A stretch of DNA of 64,000 nt from assembly GCA_017562135.1 (NCBI GenBank), contig QEYB01001053.1:496001-560000 (forward strand), written 5' to 3'. This document shows, in pieces, positions 36,213 to 46,788 of this stretch. This DNA comes from Dipylidium caninum. Lineage: Eukaryota > Platyhelminthes > Cestoda > Cyclophyllidea > Dipylidiidae. Position numbers and translations under genes: made by a program. The notes under the pieces were generated by a model, which had not been told where the DNA came from, made no database searches, and saw nothing but the letters and a program-made list of their open reading frames with translations. Positions within the stretch are counted from its first letter, which is position 1. Each line of letters opens with the position of its first letter.

Positions 36213-39200
36213 ATTTTTTATCCCCCTTCCCTACACTCATCGTCTTTTGAATGAGCTCTCTGTCATTCCCTTGAACCTTCTTGGAAGTGTTTGAAGTGGC
36301 GAAGCCTGCGAGAAGTGGAATTTCGTCCTTAGGACGGCAGAATAACTGAGGAGGAAAGGGGGGCTGCAAATCTCAGCCGTTTGTGTCTCAGCGGGCCAGT
36401 GCCGAGGTGCCACCTGAAGCCGGAAGGGGCGGCGGGTGGTTGGGTGAGGATTGGAGGCCGCCTTTCATCGAGCGCGCCCTCAAGGCGAGAAGAGAGCCAG
36501 TCTCCGTCGCCTCGGCAATGCGGACGATTGAAGTGGCCGAGAAAGTCTCACGACGAGGTGGTGGATTGCGAGGAGGGAGTCAGTGAACTCCTTCTATCCA
36601 TAGACCAGTCTCGGAGGCTGATCAGAGAGTTCAACATCACGACGCGGTGGCGCCTTGTCCTGTTCCTTGTCCTTCCTGCCCCATCTTCTGCCAACTTGCC
36701 GACCCACACAGCCTCCACTTCCGCCTCCTCGCGGCACCGAAAGACGGTTGAAAAACGTGTGGAATCATAAAGGCGACTCTCCAGAGATGCCGACTTTTCC
36801 TCACCCGAAGGGTTCTCAACGCCCGCACAAACAATCAGCTTGTGCGAGGGAGGAAACTCACAACCGCGCCCGCCTCGTGCGCCTTCCTGCTGAAGTCTGC
36901 AATGCAAATGACCATAAAACAACACACCTCGTCAGTGTCATATTCACAGCGGCGTCGCCGCCGGCACCGTAGCGCAGCCAAGGCAGCATCAATCAACCCT
37001 TGCCCCCGTCGGAGCACCTTTTTCTGTTCCCCTGGCCAGCGGAGTAGCGAGGATCGGGTTCGTGAAATGTCGCCAATTAGTCACAACACCGCCTCCCGGC
37101 CGGAAAGTTGACAGCTGGACGCTCGCAGGGTGGTGGAGGCGGCGAGGGGTGGGCGCCTTCCCGTCCACGCAGCGCTCCATTCGCCCCGTCAACAGGGCCT
37201 GCACCAGCGCCCAGTTTCGAAAGGTCACCCGGAGAAGTTGCAGCCTGTCAAGGCTGACTGACTGTACTCAGCCAAGTGGTGCGGGTTTGACAGCACCCAC
37301 TGTGGAGTGTGGGATAATGGGGCGATGAGGGAAAAGGCGTCCGGCACAAAGTGGACAGCCTCGAGGGGGTCTTTCGTTTTCTTAACCGCTCAAGTGACCA
37401 ACTGTCACTGTCAGGCTGTCATTTCCGCGGGTGGTTGGCATCTAAACGCTTGGAGGCCAAATTAATCTGACAAAATTGCACAGTGCTTTTAAAGAAGGCA
37501 TTCGACGTCTCCTTTTCCACAGGTTGGAGACGTCAAACGAGGCGGCGACACGAGGAGACGCATCATCCCGAATCCGTCGGACAGTTCGAGCCACCAAACC
37601 ACGTGATTTGGTCGGCCTGTCGAGCCGATTCGGTCAAAATTGTGTAGCGCGCCTCTGATAAAAGCGCAAGTGGTTTCATGGTGCAGAAGAAACATGCGTT
37701 GCCCTCGATGGCCACCTCTGCGGCATGTAACTTGCCGAGTCGAGGGGAAGCAACTCCCGGGAGGAAAACGGAAACAGACACGGTGCGGACGGGCAGACAA
37801 CGCGATTAAACCTCGACAATCCTCCCGTCCTGGCGTCCGCGACGCCCTTTCCCCCTCGACTCGTCCTCTGCGATGATCAGTAGGCTGCCGGTCGAGCATC
37901 CCACCAGCCCAAGTTCCTCACTCACACCAGGCTTCCACGCTGCGGAGGTCCACCCGTAGACGCGATGCCTGTCGTTTGAGGACCCTCGTACAAACTCCCA
38001 GCCTCGTTGCGTAAAGAAAATGTGTGTGTGTGTGTTTGCCAGGCGAGCGTTTCAGCAACCTCGGTGCCTAAAGAGGACGATAAAGAAGGCGCCGGACGCT
38101 TATCTGGCCGGAAGAGTTGATCGTCGAAACTCAGCCACCCAGGTGATTGGCAGACCACAGGACCGAGAAGGACGCATCTTGTCCACTTTCCGTTGTCCCG
38201 CCTCCGTACTTCACCAGGGCTGCAAAGACGCAGCCGCGTGGCCGAGGTGCCGACGAAAGTTGCGCAGCCTACCTGAGGCGAAGGCAGTGGAAGGGAGAAG
38301 TAAAAGACCATCGGCCTTCGAACAGCGGCGACGGCGGCGGGAGAAAGAGGGGGAGGCGCGGCTGGGTGGACGCTGATAACACCAGGCATTGTGGAAGTAG
38401 AAGGAGGCGTATGAAATGCGCTTCGGACGAGTAGAGAGCCAAAGGAGGGCGACTCTAGTGATAATGCATGGATCGACTGTCTTTCGATGGCCGCTAGTCC
38501 CGACACAGGGGAAGCGAGGACTCTTCACACGGAGGGCGTTTTACCGACACCTGAGACGAGGCGATGCCCACCGAGGACACCTCGGGAAGGTTGGAGTGAG
38601 TCGGCGCCACCTTGGACAGTTGGACAGGAGGTCCGAGACTTCGCTGCTCGACCCTCGAACCGCCTGTCCGACTCCCTCGGCTGTCAACGTGGGACGAAAT
38701 CGCGTCCACCTGACGAGTTGAGTCCTCCCAGCCGCCTGTCTGTCCCCTGGAAGGGGTCCGCGCCCTCTCCCCTCCTCCCGCTCGCCCACCAACCGCCCCC
38801 AGCTCTCCTCAGGATGTGGCGTCGCTCCGAGCAAAGGAGGTTTGCAGATCGCCCTGCCCAGCCCTCATTTGCCTAGTCGGCGGGGGATTTTGTCGAAAGC
38901 ATTGACGCTGCCCATCTCCTCCGCGGCTGCGGAGGGATCGCGCCTATCTCCCACAAATCTCGACTTAAATTTCGATATCACAAACAGTCATTCCTGTTTA
39001 TTTTGACTCGTAATCAATGTCTCGTGAGGTGTTGAAATGGCCTCCGTAGCCGCGGCTTGTCAAATACCGCCTCGGCGAATCGGCCACGCCGATTGGCTGT
39101 TCACTCGCCGAATGACCGTGTCTGACCTCCATGACTGGAAGGCGAGGCCGGGGGGGGCGGGTCGGTGGCGGGGGGCGGTCGGGGTCAACACCGCCAAGTC

Positions 39201-39236
39201 AAAACCGATTCATTTGGACTCAGAGGGCGCAGCCGG
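36213..39236. other. GC-rich intergenic region
   Basis: Many overlapping frames on both strands (for example 36,381-36,770; 37,922-38,506; 38,487-38,876), none with a recognisable domain. A (TG)n tract lies at about 38,020-38,034. The last part is the 5' flank of the poly-Tyr gene, with GATTGGCTG at 39,091-39,099. Confidence 0.45.
39092..39096 (+). promoter_or_regulatory. inverted CCAAT box upstream of the poly-Tyr protein gene
   Basis: GATTGGCTG about 140 bases before the proposed ATG at 39,237. Same core as upstream of PSTK, the Rag gene and the Pro/Ser-rich gene. Confidence 0.35.
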
Positions 39237-41783
39237 ATGCAGAGTGAGTAGCTCACAAAACTTAGAAGATTTTCTTGTTACTTCTGTTTATTCCTCGCCC
39301 TATTCACCTCCCACGTGCGCCTCGCCCCTCCACCGGCCTCCGAGGGTGGCGGGACTGCCCTGAGTCGGGCGTAGATCCCGAATGCCCACTGTCCAAGTCT
39401 AAGCCCCACTCCCGCGTTACCACACTCCTACTTCTCGTATATTTTTTCCCTTACTTTTACTGGCTTAAAACTTCTTCTTGCTTTGTCCAGACTCTAACTA
39501 CTACTACTACTACTATTACTACTACTACTACTACAACTGGTGCCAGAGGCCCCAAGGCCTCCGGCCTGTGCACGTGCCCGCGCCTCCTCCGCCCGTCGGT
39601 CAGGAGCGGAGGCAACTACAACTGCAGCCGCAACCGCAACCGCAACCACAAAGGCCACTGCTCGTGCCCCAGAGCCACGCGAATCCGAACAACATCTTGA
39701 TTCAACCCACGCATCATGTTTACTACTGGAATAACCACGAAATTGTCACCAATGTGGCATTCCGCAGTCATCTCTCAGTGCAGTCTCCAGGGGTAGTGGA
39801 ACGACAGGCCGGTCAAAATGCCCTCGACCAGTTTCCGATGCCCTACGCGGTGTCCGCTCCTCCCGTCCCGCCTGGATACGAGCCTTCCATTTTCGGCCAG
39901 AATTCAGCGACAGCCCGCACTGCACTCGATCGTCCAATCCCGCCTGGATACGAGCCCTCCGCTGTCAACCAGAATCCTACCACGACGATGCCGACGACTC
40001 ACACTGCACCCGATTGTTCAGGCGCTCATCTCTACAATCTTTCTGCCGTCAGCCAGAACTTGACGACGACCGACAATGGCCTTGAATGCGCAAATCCGCC
40101 TCCCGCCACAATTCCGAATTCAACCGCCACTGATTATACACAACTTCAGCAATATAACTCCATGAACTTCGGCTGGAACTCGACAATTTACTCTACAACT
40201 AATTGTCCGGGAATTCATCTGCGCAATCCGAATGCTGTCAGCCCGGACTTGACTGCCAACACTGCGAATGGCAATGCGGAACCGCATGGACCCAATTCTT
40301 TTGCAGCCATACGGACTTCAACGCCCTATACGGCGTCGGAAAACACAGAACTTCATCTCTACAGTCCTCTTTTTGACTATTCGCGGTGGACGGCGTACGC
40401 TGCGTCCATTTGGCAGGATTATTTCCGCGGTGTCAGCCCCGAGCCCGCAGCGCATTCGACGTCCTGCGCATCGTCCAGTGGTTCACAGTCGCCTGTCTAC
40501 CATCTCCCTGCTAACCTGATGGACACCACTGATGACGAAGAATGCGAAAACGATGGAAGTGAGTTGATGAGGACAAATTTCGTTTTTTTTTAATTTTGCA
40601 TACTACTGAAATGTGACTTCAGCGACTTGGTCAAATTTGCCATTGATTGTTCATCGTTGAGGGGGTTTCGAGGATGTAGAGGCAGGGCACACGTCGACGT
40701 GATATCAGATTAACCGTGAATTTGCTTTATTTTTCGAAACTTTGTTTTCCACACCGTCCAGCCACTTTACAGTGCCCTCGTTAGGCACACTCGCCCACAA
40801 GCACACGGATAATCAGACGACGGAAAACGAGTCTTCGGTGATAAGTAGACTGTCAACCTGCCACCAAATCCTCTTCCGCTCTATTCTCAGCCCATGCGTG
40901 GCTCCCTCCCATTGGACGGTAGTTTCCAACTCCCGCTGCCTCCGACTAGACGATAAATCGTCACAGCGAGCCTAGTTCCTCACTACTCCGCGATGATCGG
41001 CCTCTCAGACACCAGATTAGCCCGTCTTAGGCGTTGTTTCGAGTTCACTTATTCTCAGAGACTGCTACTTACTGTCACAGACGGCGACTCCTTCAAAGAA
41101 AGCCTTGAGTTGCCATTATTCACGCTATTAGGCTATTCTGTCCAGTGGTTTTCACCCATCAGACCCCAATGACTTCTTTCTACCCTCTGTCATGGTCGGT
41201 AGAGTTTTTCCGTGCCTCTTGATTCCCTTTCAGTCAGTCACGAGGACGCGTCGTCAGAGGACGAGACAAAAGACGCTACGCCAGTTACGTCGGTTGTGCT
41301 AATGCTGAAGAAGAGAGTGGTGAGTTGAAGCCTCGGCTTCCTCGTTCGGCCGACTGAGAGCCTTGTCCACGTTTTTCTCCTCCCTCGTAGACGCTGAACA
41401 CGTTGATTCAGATGTTCCGTGACAACCCGCAGCTATACAGAGAGCCGAATGGCCCAAAACTCTACTTCGACTTGAAATCTAAGCAGATGTACATCGAGGC
41501 CAAACTTAACGCAATCATCCTGAAACAGGAGTGGATCTGGGTCCAACTTCGCGATGTCCCAAGTCATCTCACCAAGGCGGATGTGGAGGCCAATTTGGGC
41601 GCCAGTCTGACAGAACTGTTCGCCTTCGGTGCACCTCAACAATTCATCGCCACCTTTGACGCCGATTTGACAAGTAACAGCATCGTGGATGAAATCTCCG
41701 ACTCCCTGCTGCCGGGAGCGAAAGCCCAGAGGTTGGAGGAGAAGGAGGCCTTTGATTTACTCTTCCAGTCGGTCTCCTCTTAG
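39237..41783 (+). CDS. hypothetical protein with N-terminal poly-Tyr tract and low-complexity body
   Basis: Function not recognised. Four exons fit in phase: 39237-39243, 39491-40558, 41234-41319, 41391-41783; 517 aa. The first exon supplies only MQ plus one base. The protein opens with 12 consecutive Tyr (codons 39499-39534), then Pro- and Gln-rich sequence (LQLQPQPQPQPQ), two copies of PPGYEPS, and an Asn/Thr/Ser/Tyr-rich body with many N-x-S/T sites but no signal peptide. The C-terminal 160 residues differ: an acidic link (HEDASSEDETKD) leads into a compact, probably helical domain (LNTLIQMFRDNPQLYREP, LNAIILKQEWIWVQLRDVP, LEEKEAFDLLFQSVSS) that resembles no family I know. The long low-complexity exon plus a folded tail suggests a nuclear or RNA-associated regulator; this is a guess. 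Confidence 0.62.
39499..39534 (+). repeat. coding TAC/TAT microsatellite (12 Tyr codons)
   Basis: Eleven TAC and one TAT in frame just after the acceptor of the second exon of the unknown gene. Length is likely polymorphic. Confidence 0.85.
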
Positions 41784-44333
41784 TGCCCTCGATGAGTGTA
41801 TCCTCCCCTCCACGTTCATAAATGTTCGGCCATTTTGCACACCAAAGCAGGCCTCAGTTATCCGTCGACTTCTCCTTGACCTGACCGTGGGGTGACTGGG
41901 GGATTCACGTGTTGTCACAAGACCATGGTTGAGCTGATAACGTTATTAACTTCTGATTAATGACTCGGTTCTCGGGTGGCGGAGTTACATGAGTTGACAT
42001 GAGTTCAGCTGACGGGTTTTACAAGTCCGTGACTCATCGCTCACTGTCGGATGGAATCTCCTGGGCATCTCCCTCGAAGCCGCGTCTCCGTACCTCGGAC
42101 AGCCGGGAGCGAGAGCGTCCCCGCCTCGGCGTCGAGTCTTCACTGACGTTGTTCTGTCGCGAACGCCGATGGAGGTCTTCCCGAACTCCGTCCGCGCGGC
42201 GAACCGAGGTGAGAGAGGCCAGAGGCGCCGCGGTGGCATTAGATGCATCGCGCGTTTAATCACCATGTAGTCGGACGAATGTGATATCAGGGCGACCCCG
42301 ACCGGGTGTAACATCGACTCTGTGGTCCGAGGCTAATCCATGCGACGTGACATGACACGACCTCCGGGTCACAGACAGCCAACATTATGAAATCTTGCGA
42401 CAAACCACGAATGATCGGCTCCACCGTGAATGCGAACGCAGGCGACCCTCCTCTCACCCGCGGAAAAGTCGACGTGACGGTTTGTTTCCACGCCCCAAGA
42501 GAAGGCGGTGGCAGCGTCGGTCTGGCTGTTGGGCTCGCAGGCGTTTCAGCCAGCCGACGCGCGTCCGAGTCGAGAACACCGTCATTGTGGCCGAGCGCTG
42601 AGTCGTTGGGCGTTGAAACGTCTGCTGCAGTTCGGTTCGGTAGGCTGCAGACTGGCCGGTTTGTTTGGGAGGCGTGGCGTGGCGTGGCGGATAAGCGATG
42701 GCGATGCCACCACCCTGAAGGCCTCGCAGGGGTCCGCACATGACGTCGTGTCGACCAATCGGTGGAAGGAATCGTCGAAACCCACATTACCTGGTGTCAC
42801 ACCGATGTGACACCGATTTACGCCACGGAAATTTAAGTGTTAGGGACAATGCAAACGGCTTCCACGCCTCTTCGCCTTCCCCCGCCCCCTACAAAAGCCG
42901 TCCCGCCCTTTCGTCCGCCACTTTATTCACAGGGTCGACGGGCTTCTGGAAAGAACGCACTAGTTTGGAGGTGGAGGGCCAAAAATAAAGCGAAATCAGG
43001 CACCTCATCGGTTCAAGTCGTTGTCTTTGCGGCAGGATTCATGACGAGGCGGTTGCCGAAGGACCACCGGCTCTACGACGCCTGACACGTTCAGGGCGGT
43101 CGGGATAGAGAGAATCACATGCATTTAAAGCAACGAGAATGGGTTGATGGCTTTTGACCGATGGACATTGGCTTTCTATCGCCTTCGAGCCATTGGAATG
43201 GGAAGAATTTTCGTTTCACTGGGTCGTCTGGCCGTTGTGACTGTCTGTGCCCTGCCTCGCGCCTTGGCACGGCGGCGCGGTTCACGGAGGTTCCAAGGCA
43301 ACAAACTCACTGGCGACACGGCCAAAAGCCTCATAGAGACTTCTTGTGTCCCTCTGAAAGATGGTCGCTGATTTTGTGACCCTCCTGAATGCCTCCTGAC
43401 TGCCGTCACCTCCGCCCTCCGCTGGCACCATTTGAGCGCACTTCCGCTGACGCCCGAATTCTATTCCTCCGGTTGCCGGAGACGGGAAAGACCCGTCGAC
43501 AGCCTCGCCTCGTCAGCCGCCTTTGCCCCCTCTGCGTTCCCTCAATAGGTCTGTTCGAGGATTTGGACGGTCTTCTGGCCGGGGCTCCGAGTGACCAGGG
43601 GCCAAAACGTTGCCGTCACTGGCAGAGCTTCCAAAAAGGCGTCTCATCCCAACCTGACTGCGAAATGTCCCTTGAAACCCTGCTGGGGCAGTCGCTCGGC
43701 GCATCGTCAAACCGGCGACTCTATTCGATGCGAAACCAACCACGCATGACAGTTGGTTTTCATACATCTCGAAACTCCTCCCATCTACGAACACGTACAC
43801 ACGTGGCGACTGAACTTGGAGAACCGTCTGGTGACTATTCGCCACCTCCACCAGCCTTATGCCGAAGCACTCCGCGCCGGAGGTCCCATCGAACTGGAAA
43901 AGCGTCGCACTGTGGCGCTGCTGGAGCCAAGTTTCCCCTACGTCTAGAAGGGCGCCGCCTCCACCCACGCCAACTCATCCCGGTTGAATAGACACGTCAA
44001 CCTCTTCCCTGCGTCGCCACACCCACCAATTAAGGTCCTTCCAAAGCTTGACAGTCGAGATTGTGTGTTGCCTAAAGTTTCCAAGCTTTTCCCCCTCCAC
44101 CACCGGAAGCTGGGGTCAAAAATCCCAGGTATTTCCACCGCCAGTTGCCGATTCCACCGACCGAATGCCCCATTGTCGGCCGTTAAAAACCCAACACAAA
44201 ATGTGACAACATTTAATCTAACACTAACTAGAATACATTGAGGGGAGAGGACACGGGGAAAAGACGTTCAAGCATTCACTTTACCGGCGTGTCCTCGACA
44301 TCGGTGGTGAGGCCGCCGAGCAGCTCACGAGAT
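41784..44333. other. convergent intergenic region
   Basis: 3' flanks of the poly-Tyr gene and the minus-strand Pro/Ser-rich gene. GC-rich with overlapping frames on both strands (42,287-42,810; 43,389-43,991), none with recognisable content. No other feature is supported. Confidence 0.45.
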
Positions 44334-46535
44334 CTACGACTCGTCCAGGGCGCTCGGCGCCTCGAGCGATGGCTGGCCCTCCGTCGCGGGTTGCATTGTC
44401 TCCGGCTTAATTGGGGCGAAAACACCGCCAGTCCCGAGCGTCTGCGACTGCATGGGCTGGTGACTGCAATAGGAGTGCCGCGGACTCAGCGGCGGTGTGA
44501 CCAGTCCGGGCCCGACGTCTTCCATGATTGTGTCCGCCATTTCGACGACCGGGGAGCCTCCCACCCGCACAGACAAGGTGGAGGCCGAGGAGGAGTGGGA
44601 GGCCTGAGGGCTCTCCGATGCCATCATCTCATAGAAGGTCTTCCCCTCTTGCACATCTTGCATCGGCATTACCATCGGTCTTCCATAGCTCAACGGCCTG
44701 GGGGAGAGAAAACAAAAAAAGGACAGAATCGTCAATTTATGTCAAATGGGCGGACGACTACGCGACTATTGGGAGGGAAAGTGGAAGAGGGAGGAATTAC
44801 TGCATCAATTCAGTTGTGGGTTCGTTTTTTATGGGCGATGTGAGTAGAGCCGAGAGATGCGGAGTTGGAACTGGTTGCTCGGGGAAAGGCGCTGGGAAAT
44901 TGTGGCTCTGGTTGACGTGGAAGAAATGACCGTTCGCCTCCCAGTCCATCGCCGTGGGGGGAAGAAACATCAGCTGCTGGGGATTCCCCTGAGGCGCCTA
45001 CAAAATAAAATTGTTTGAGGGGAATTTGTCCACAAGACCGCCGTCTTCTAATCGGTCCACGAGGTCTTTACCGGTATTGGCGTTTGAGTGAATTGTAACG
45101 ACGTCGAGGACAACACTTGAATAACGTCATGCGGGGACAATTCAGGCATGCAGTCGAGCGTGTCGACTTGTGAGTAACCCTGCGAGTTTACTGAGCCCAG
45201 GAGACTGGTGGAGGGCGCCGACGACGCCCACGGGCCCCCGAACGAGGCTGGCGTTGTGCCAACACCGGCGTTGCCACCGTGACCTGCCACTCGGTTAATG
45301 TGTGACGCGCAAATCGGCTCAAAGTATGCCTCCACGAGCAGATTTTCGCTCTTCCGCTGCTTGAGGTGTCGAACACGTTGCTTATTAGGCGGATTGCGGG
45401 TTTGACAGTATTGAGGCCTCGCCGGTAAAGGCGGCGCAGGAGTTAAAAACCCGTCGGGTGTGCGTTTGTTACTAGAAGCGACGAAGGGGTCGTCTCCTTC
45501 CCACCTACGCCGTTTGCAGCGGCTCCGCGTCTCGCTCACCGCTGGAGTCTGCAAAGAAGGGCACGAGCAAATAAGAGGGGGGTGCGACGCAGAGTTCTGA
45601 TCTACCGAAGCGATACTACTCACTAATTTGATATCAGTAGACTTCCGGGGGGGGGGCATAAAGAGACAGCGGTCGACTCACCGGAACCTGCCGAACCGAG
45701 GGAGTTGGGAACGGCTCCGCTGTTATCGACCATTGTCGATGACGCCGCGGCCTCCTGCACTCCGCCGGCTCGACCCATGAAGGCGGGGTTCTCAAGGGAC
45801 GAGCGGAGAATAGATTTGTAGACTGGGGGGTGAGGATAAGGTTGGAAAGGATTGGCTGAAGTAGAAGGCCCCGTGTACTCACGGTTGCCTGCCATCGGAG
45901 GCCGGGGATACTCGCTAACAACACAGTCGTGATGCGGCAGGACATAGTGTTGTGGCGCAGAGATCGATGTGCGTTGAGACACGTCGATGATTAGCCCTCT
46001 GTCGTTGTTCAAACGTGGCGGTTGACTGAACCGTGGCACCAAGGGCGGTCCCATCACCTGTGGCTGTGGCCGTGCAAAGGCATCTGGCCACTGTCCCTGA
46101 CCGTAGAGTGGCTGAGACACATAGGAGACGCCGGATGTACTCGGCGCGCGGACATTCCCGGCCGACGGTTCCGCCGCTGCACGCTTCATCGACCTTCCAT
46201 TAGCGCCACCCTCGCAGGAGTAGTGCGATGGAGAACTGAAACCGCTCTCTTCTACCGGCGGATGGTGTCCTGAACAGGGAGAGTAGGGAAATATTTCACA
46301 CACTAGTCGCACCACCCTCCGCCATGACCAGAGATTCATGTGCAGTCTAAAAACTGTCGAGAAAGTGCATCAAACAATCTACGTGATAAGTGACATTGTA
46401 AATGTGATAAAAACAAAACTTTCTAGGGCCTGAGTGGCAGAGTGGTAAACCCCAAGCCATGAGGGAGGCGGGTGTTAATGGTAGGACGAGACAGCGGGGC
46501 GAAGGAAGTCAGCCCGACAAGGACTCACCTTCCAT
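44334..46535 (-). CDS. Pro/Ser-rich putative nuclear regulator with two SUMO-type motifs
   Basis: No family recognised. Five exons on the minus strand keep phase: 46529-46535 (ATG plus four bases), 45682-46269, 45072-45601, 44801-44997, 44334-44697; 561 aa starting MEGHHPPVEESGF. The alternative ATG at 46339 would read through the branch and acceptor region of the first intron and is less likely. The body is rich in Pro, Ser and Gln, with a basic cluster CKRRRW (227-232) and RVRHLKQRK that could be nuclear localisation signals. Two proline-flanked sumoylation/synergy-control motifs, SPIKNEP (IKNE 431-434) and APIKPET (IKPE 537-540), and a TPPLSPR segment resemble activation or repression regions of transcription factors. 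No DNA-binding domain is visible. A CCAAT/TATA promoter lies just upstream. Confidence 0.7.
46440..46500 (+). other. possible tRNA-derived (SINE-like) fragment
   Basis: TGGCAGAGTGG fits a pol III A box, and GGTGTTAATGG about 35 bases on is a poor B box (about 7 of 11 to GGTTCGAATCC). No acceptor or anticodon stem can be drawn, so this is not a functional tRNA. It lies in the first intron of the minus-strand gene. Confidence 0.2.
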
Positions 46536-46701
46536 TCTGATCGCAACTCCGATGCTCCACTGAGTGACGAGTCAACCGTGGCGGGCGGCTAAATTCTTTT
46601 TCGCGGTTCACCTGAGGCCAATCACCAATCGAGCGCGCACAAATAATGAGAACGAGCCAAAGTACTGAAACAAAATATGGTCGTATAGTTCCACGGACTG
46701 T

Positions 46702-46788
46702 GTATATATGTACAGGCGAGGCCAAAGTTGACCAATCAGCGCTCTGGGGTGAGGGGGGCCGGGCCCCGTGTCACTCGGCGCTGATTGG
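46702..46788 (-). promoter_or_regulatory. core promoter of the Pro/Ser-rich gene: TATA plus two inverted CCAAT boxes
   Basis: GTATATATGTAC (46,702-46,713) is a TATA element. CCAATCAGCGC (46,732-46,742) and GCGCTGATTGG (46,778-46,788) are exact reverse complements of each other, each containing a CCAAT box. In minus-strand order the elements are CCAAT, inverted CCAAT, TATA, then about 165 bases to the ATG at 46,535. The order and spacing suit a TATA promoter activated by NF-Y; the factor is inferred. Confidence 0.6.

Noticed and set aside
46270..46339. ATG at 46,339 as start of the Pro/Ser-rich gene
   Set aside because: It would translate the pyrimidine tract and acceptor TTCAG at 46,270; a 7-nt first exon at 46,529-46,535 fits phase and lies next to the promoter.
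46440..46500. Functional tRNA gene
   Set aside because: A-box-like sequence only; no B box of adequate quality and no cloverleaf.
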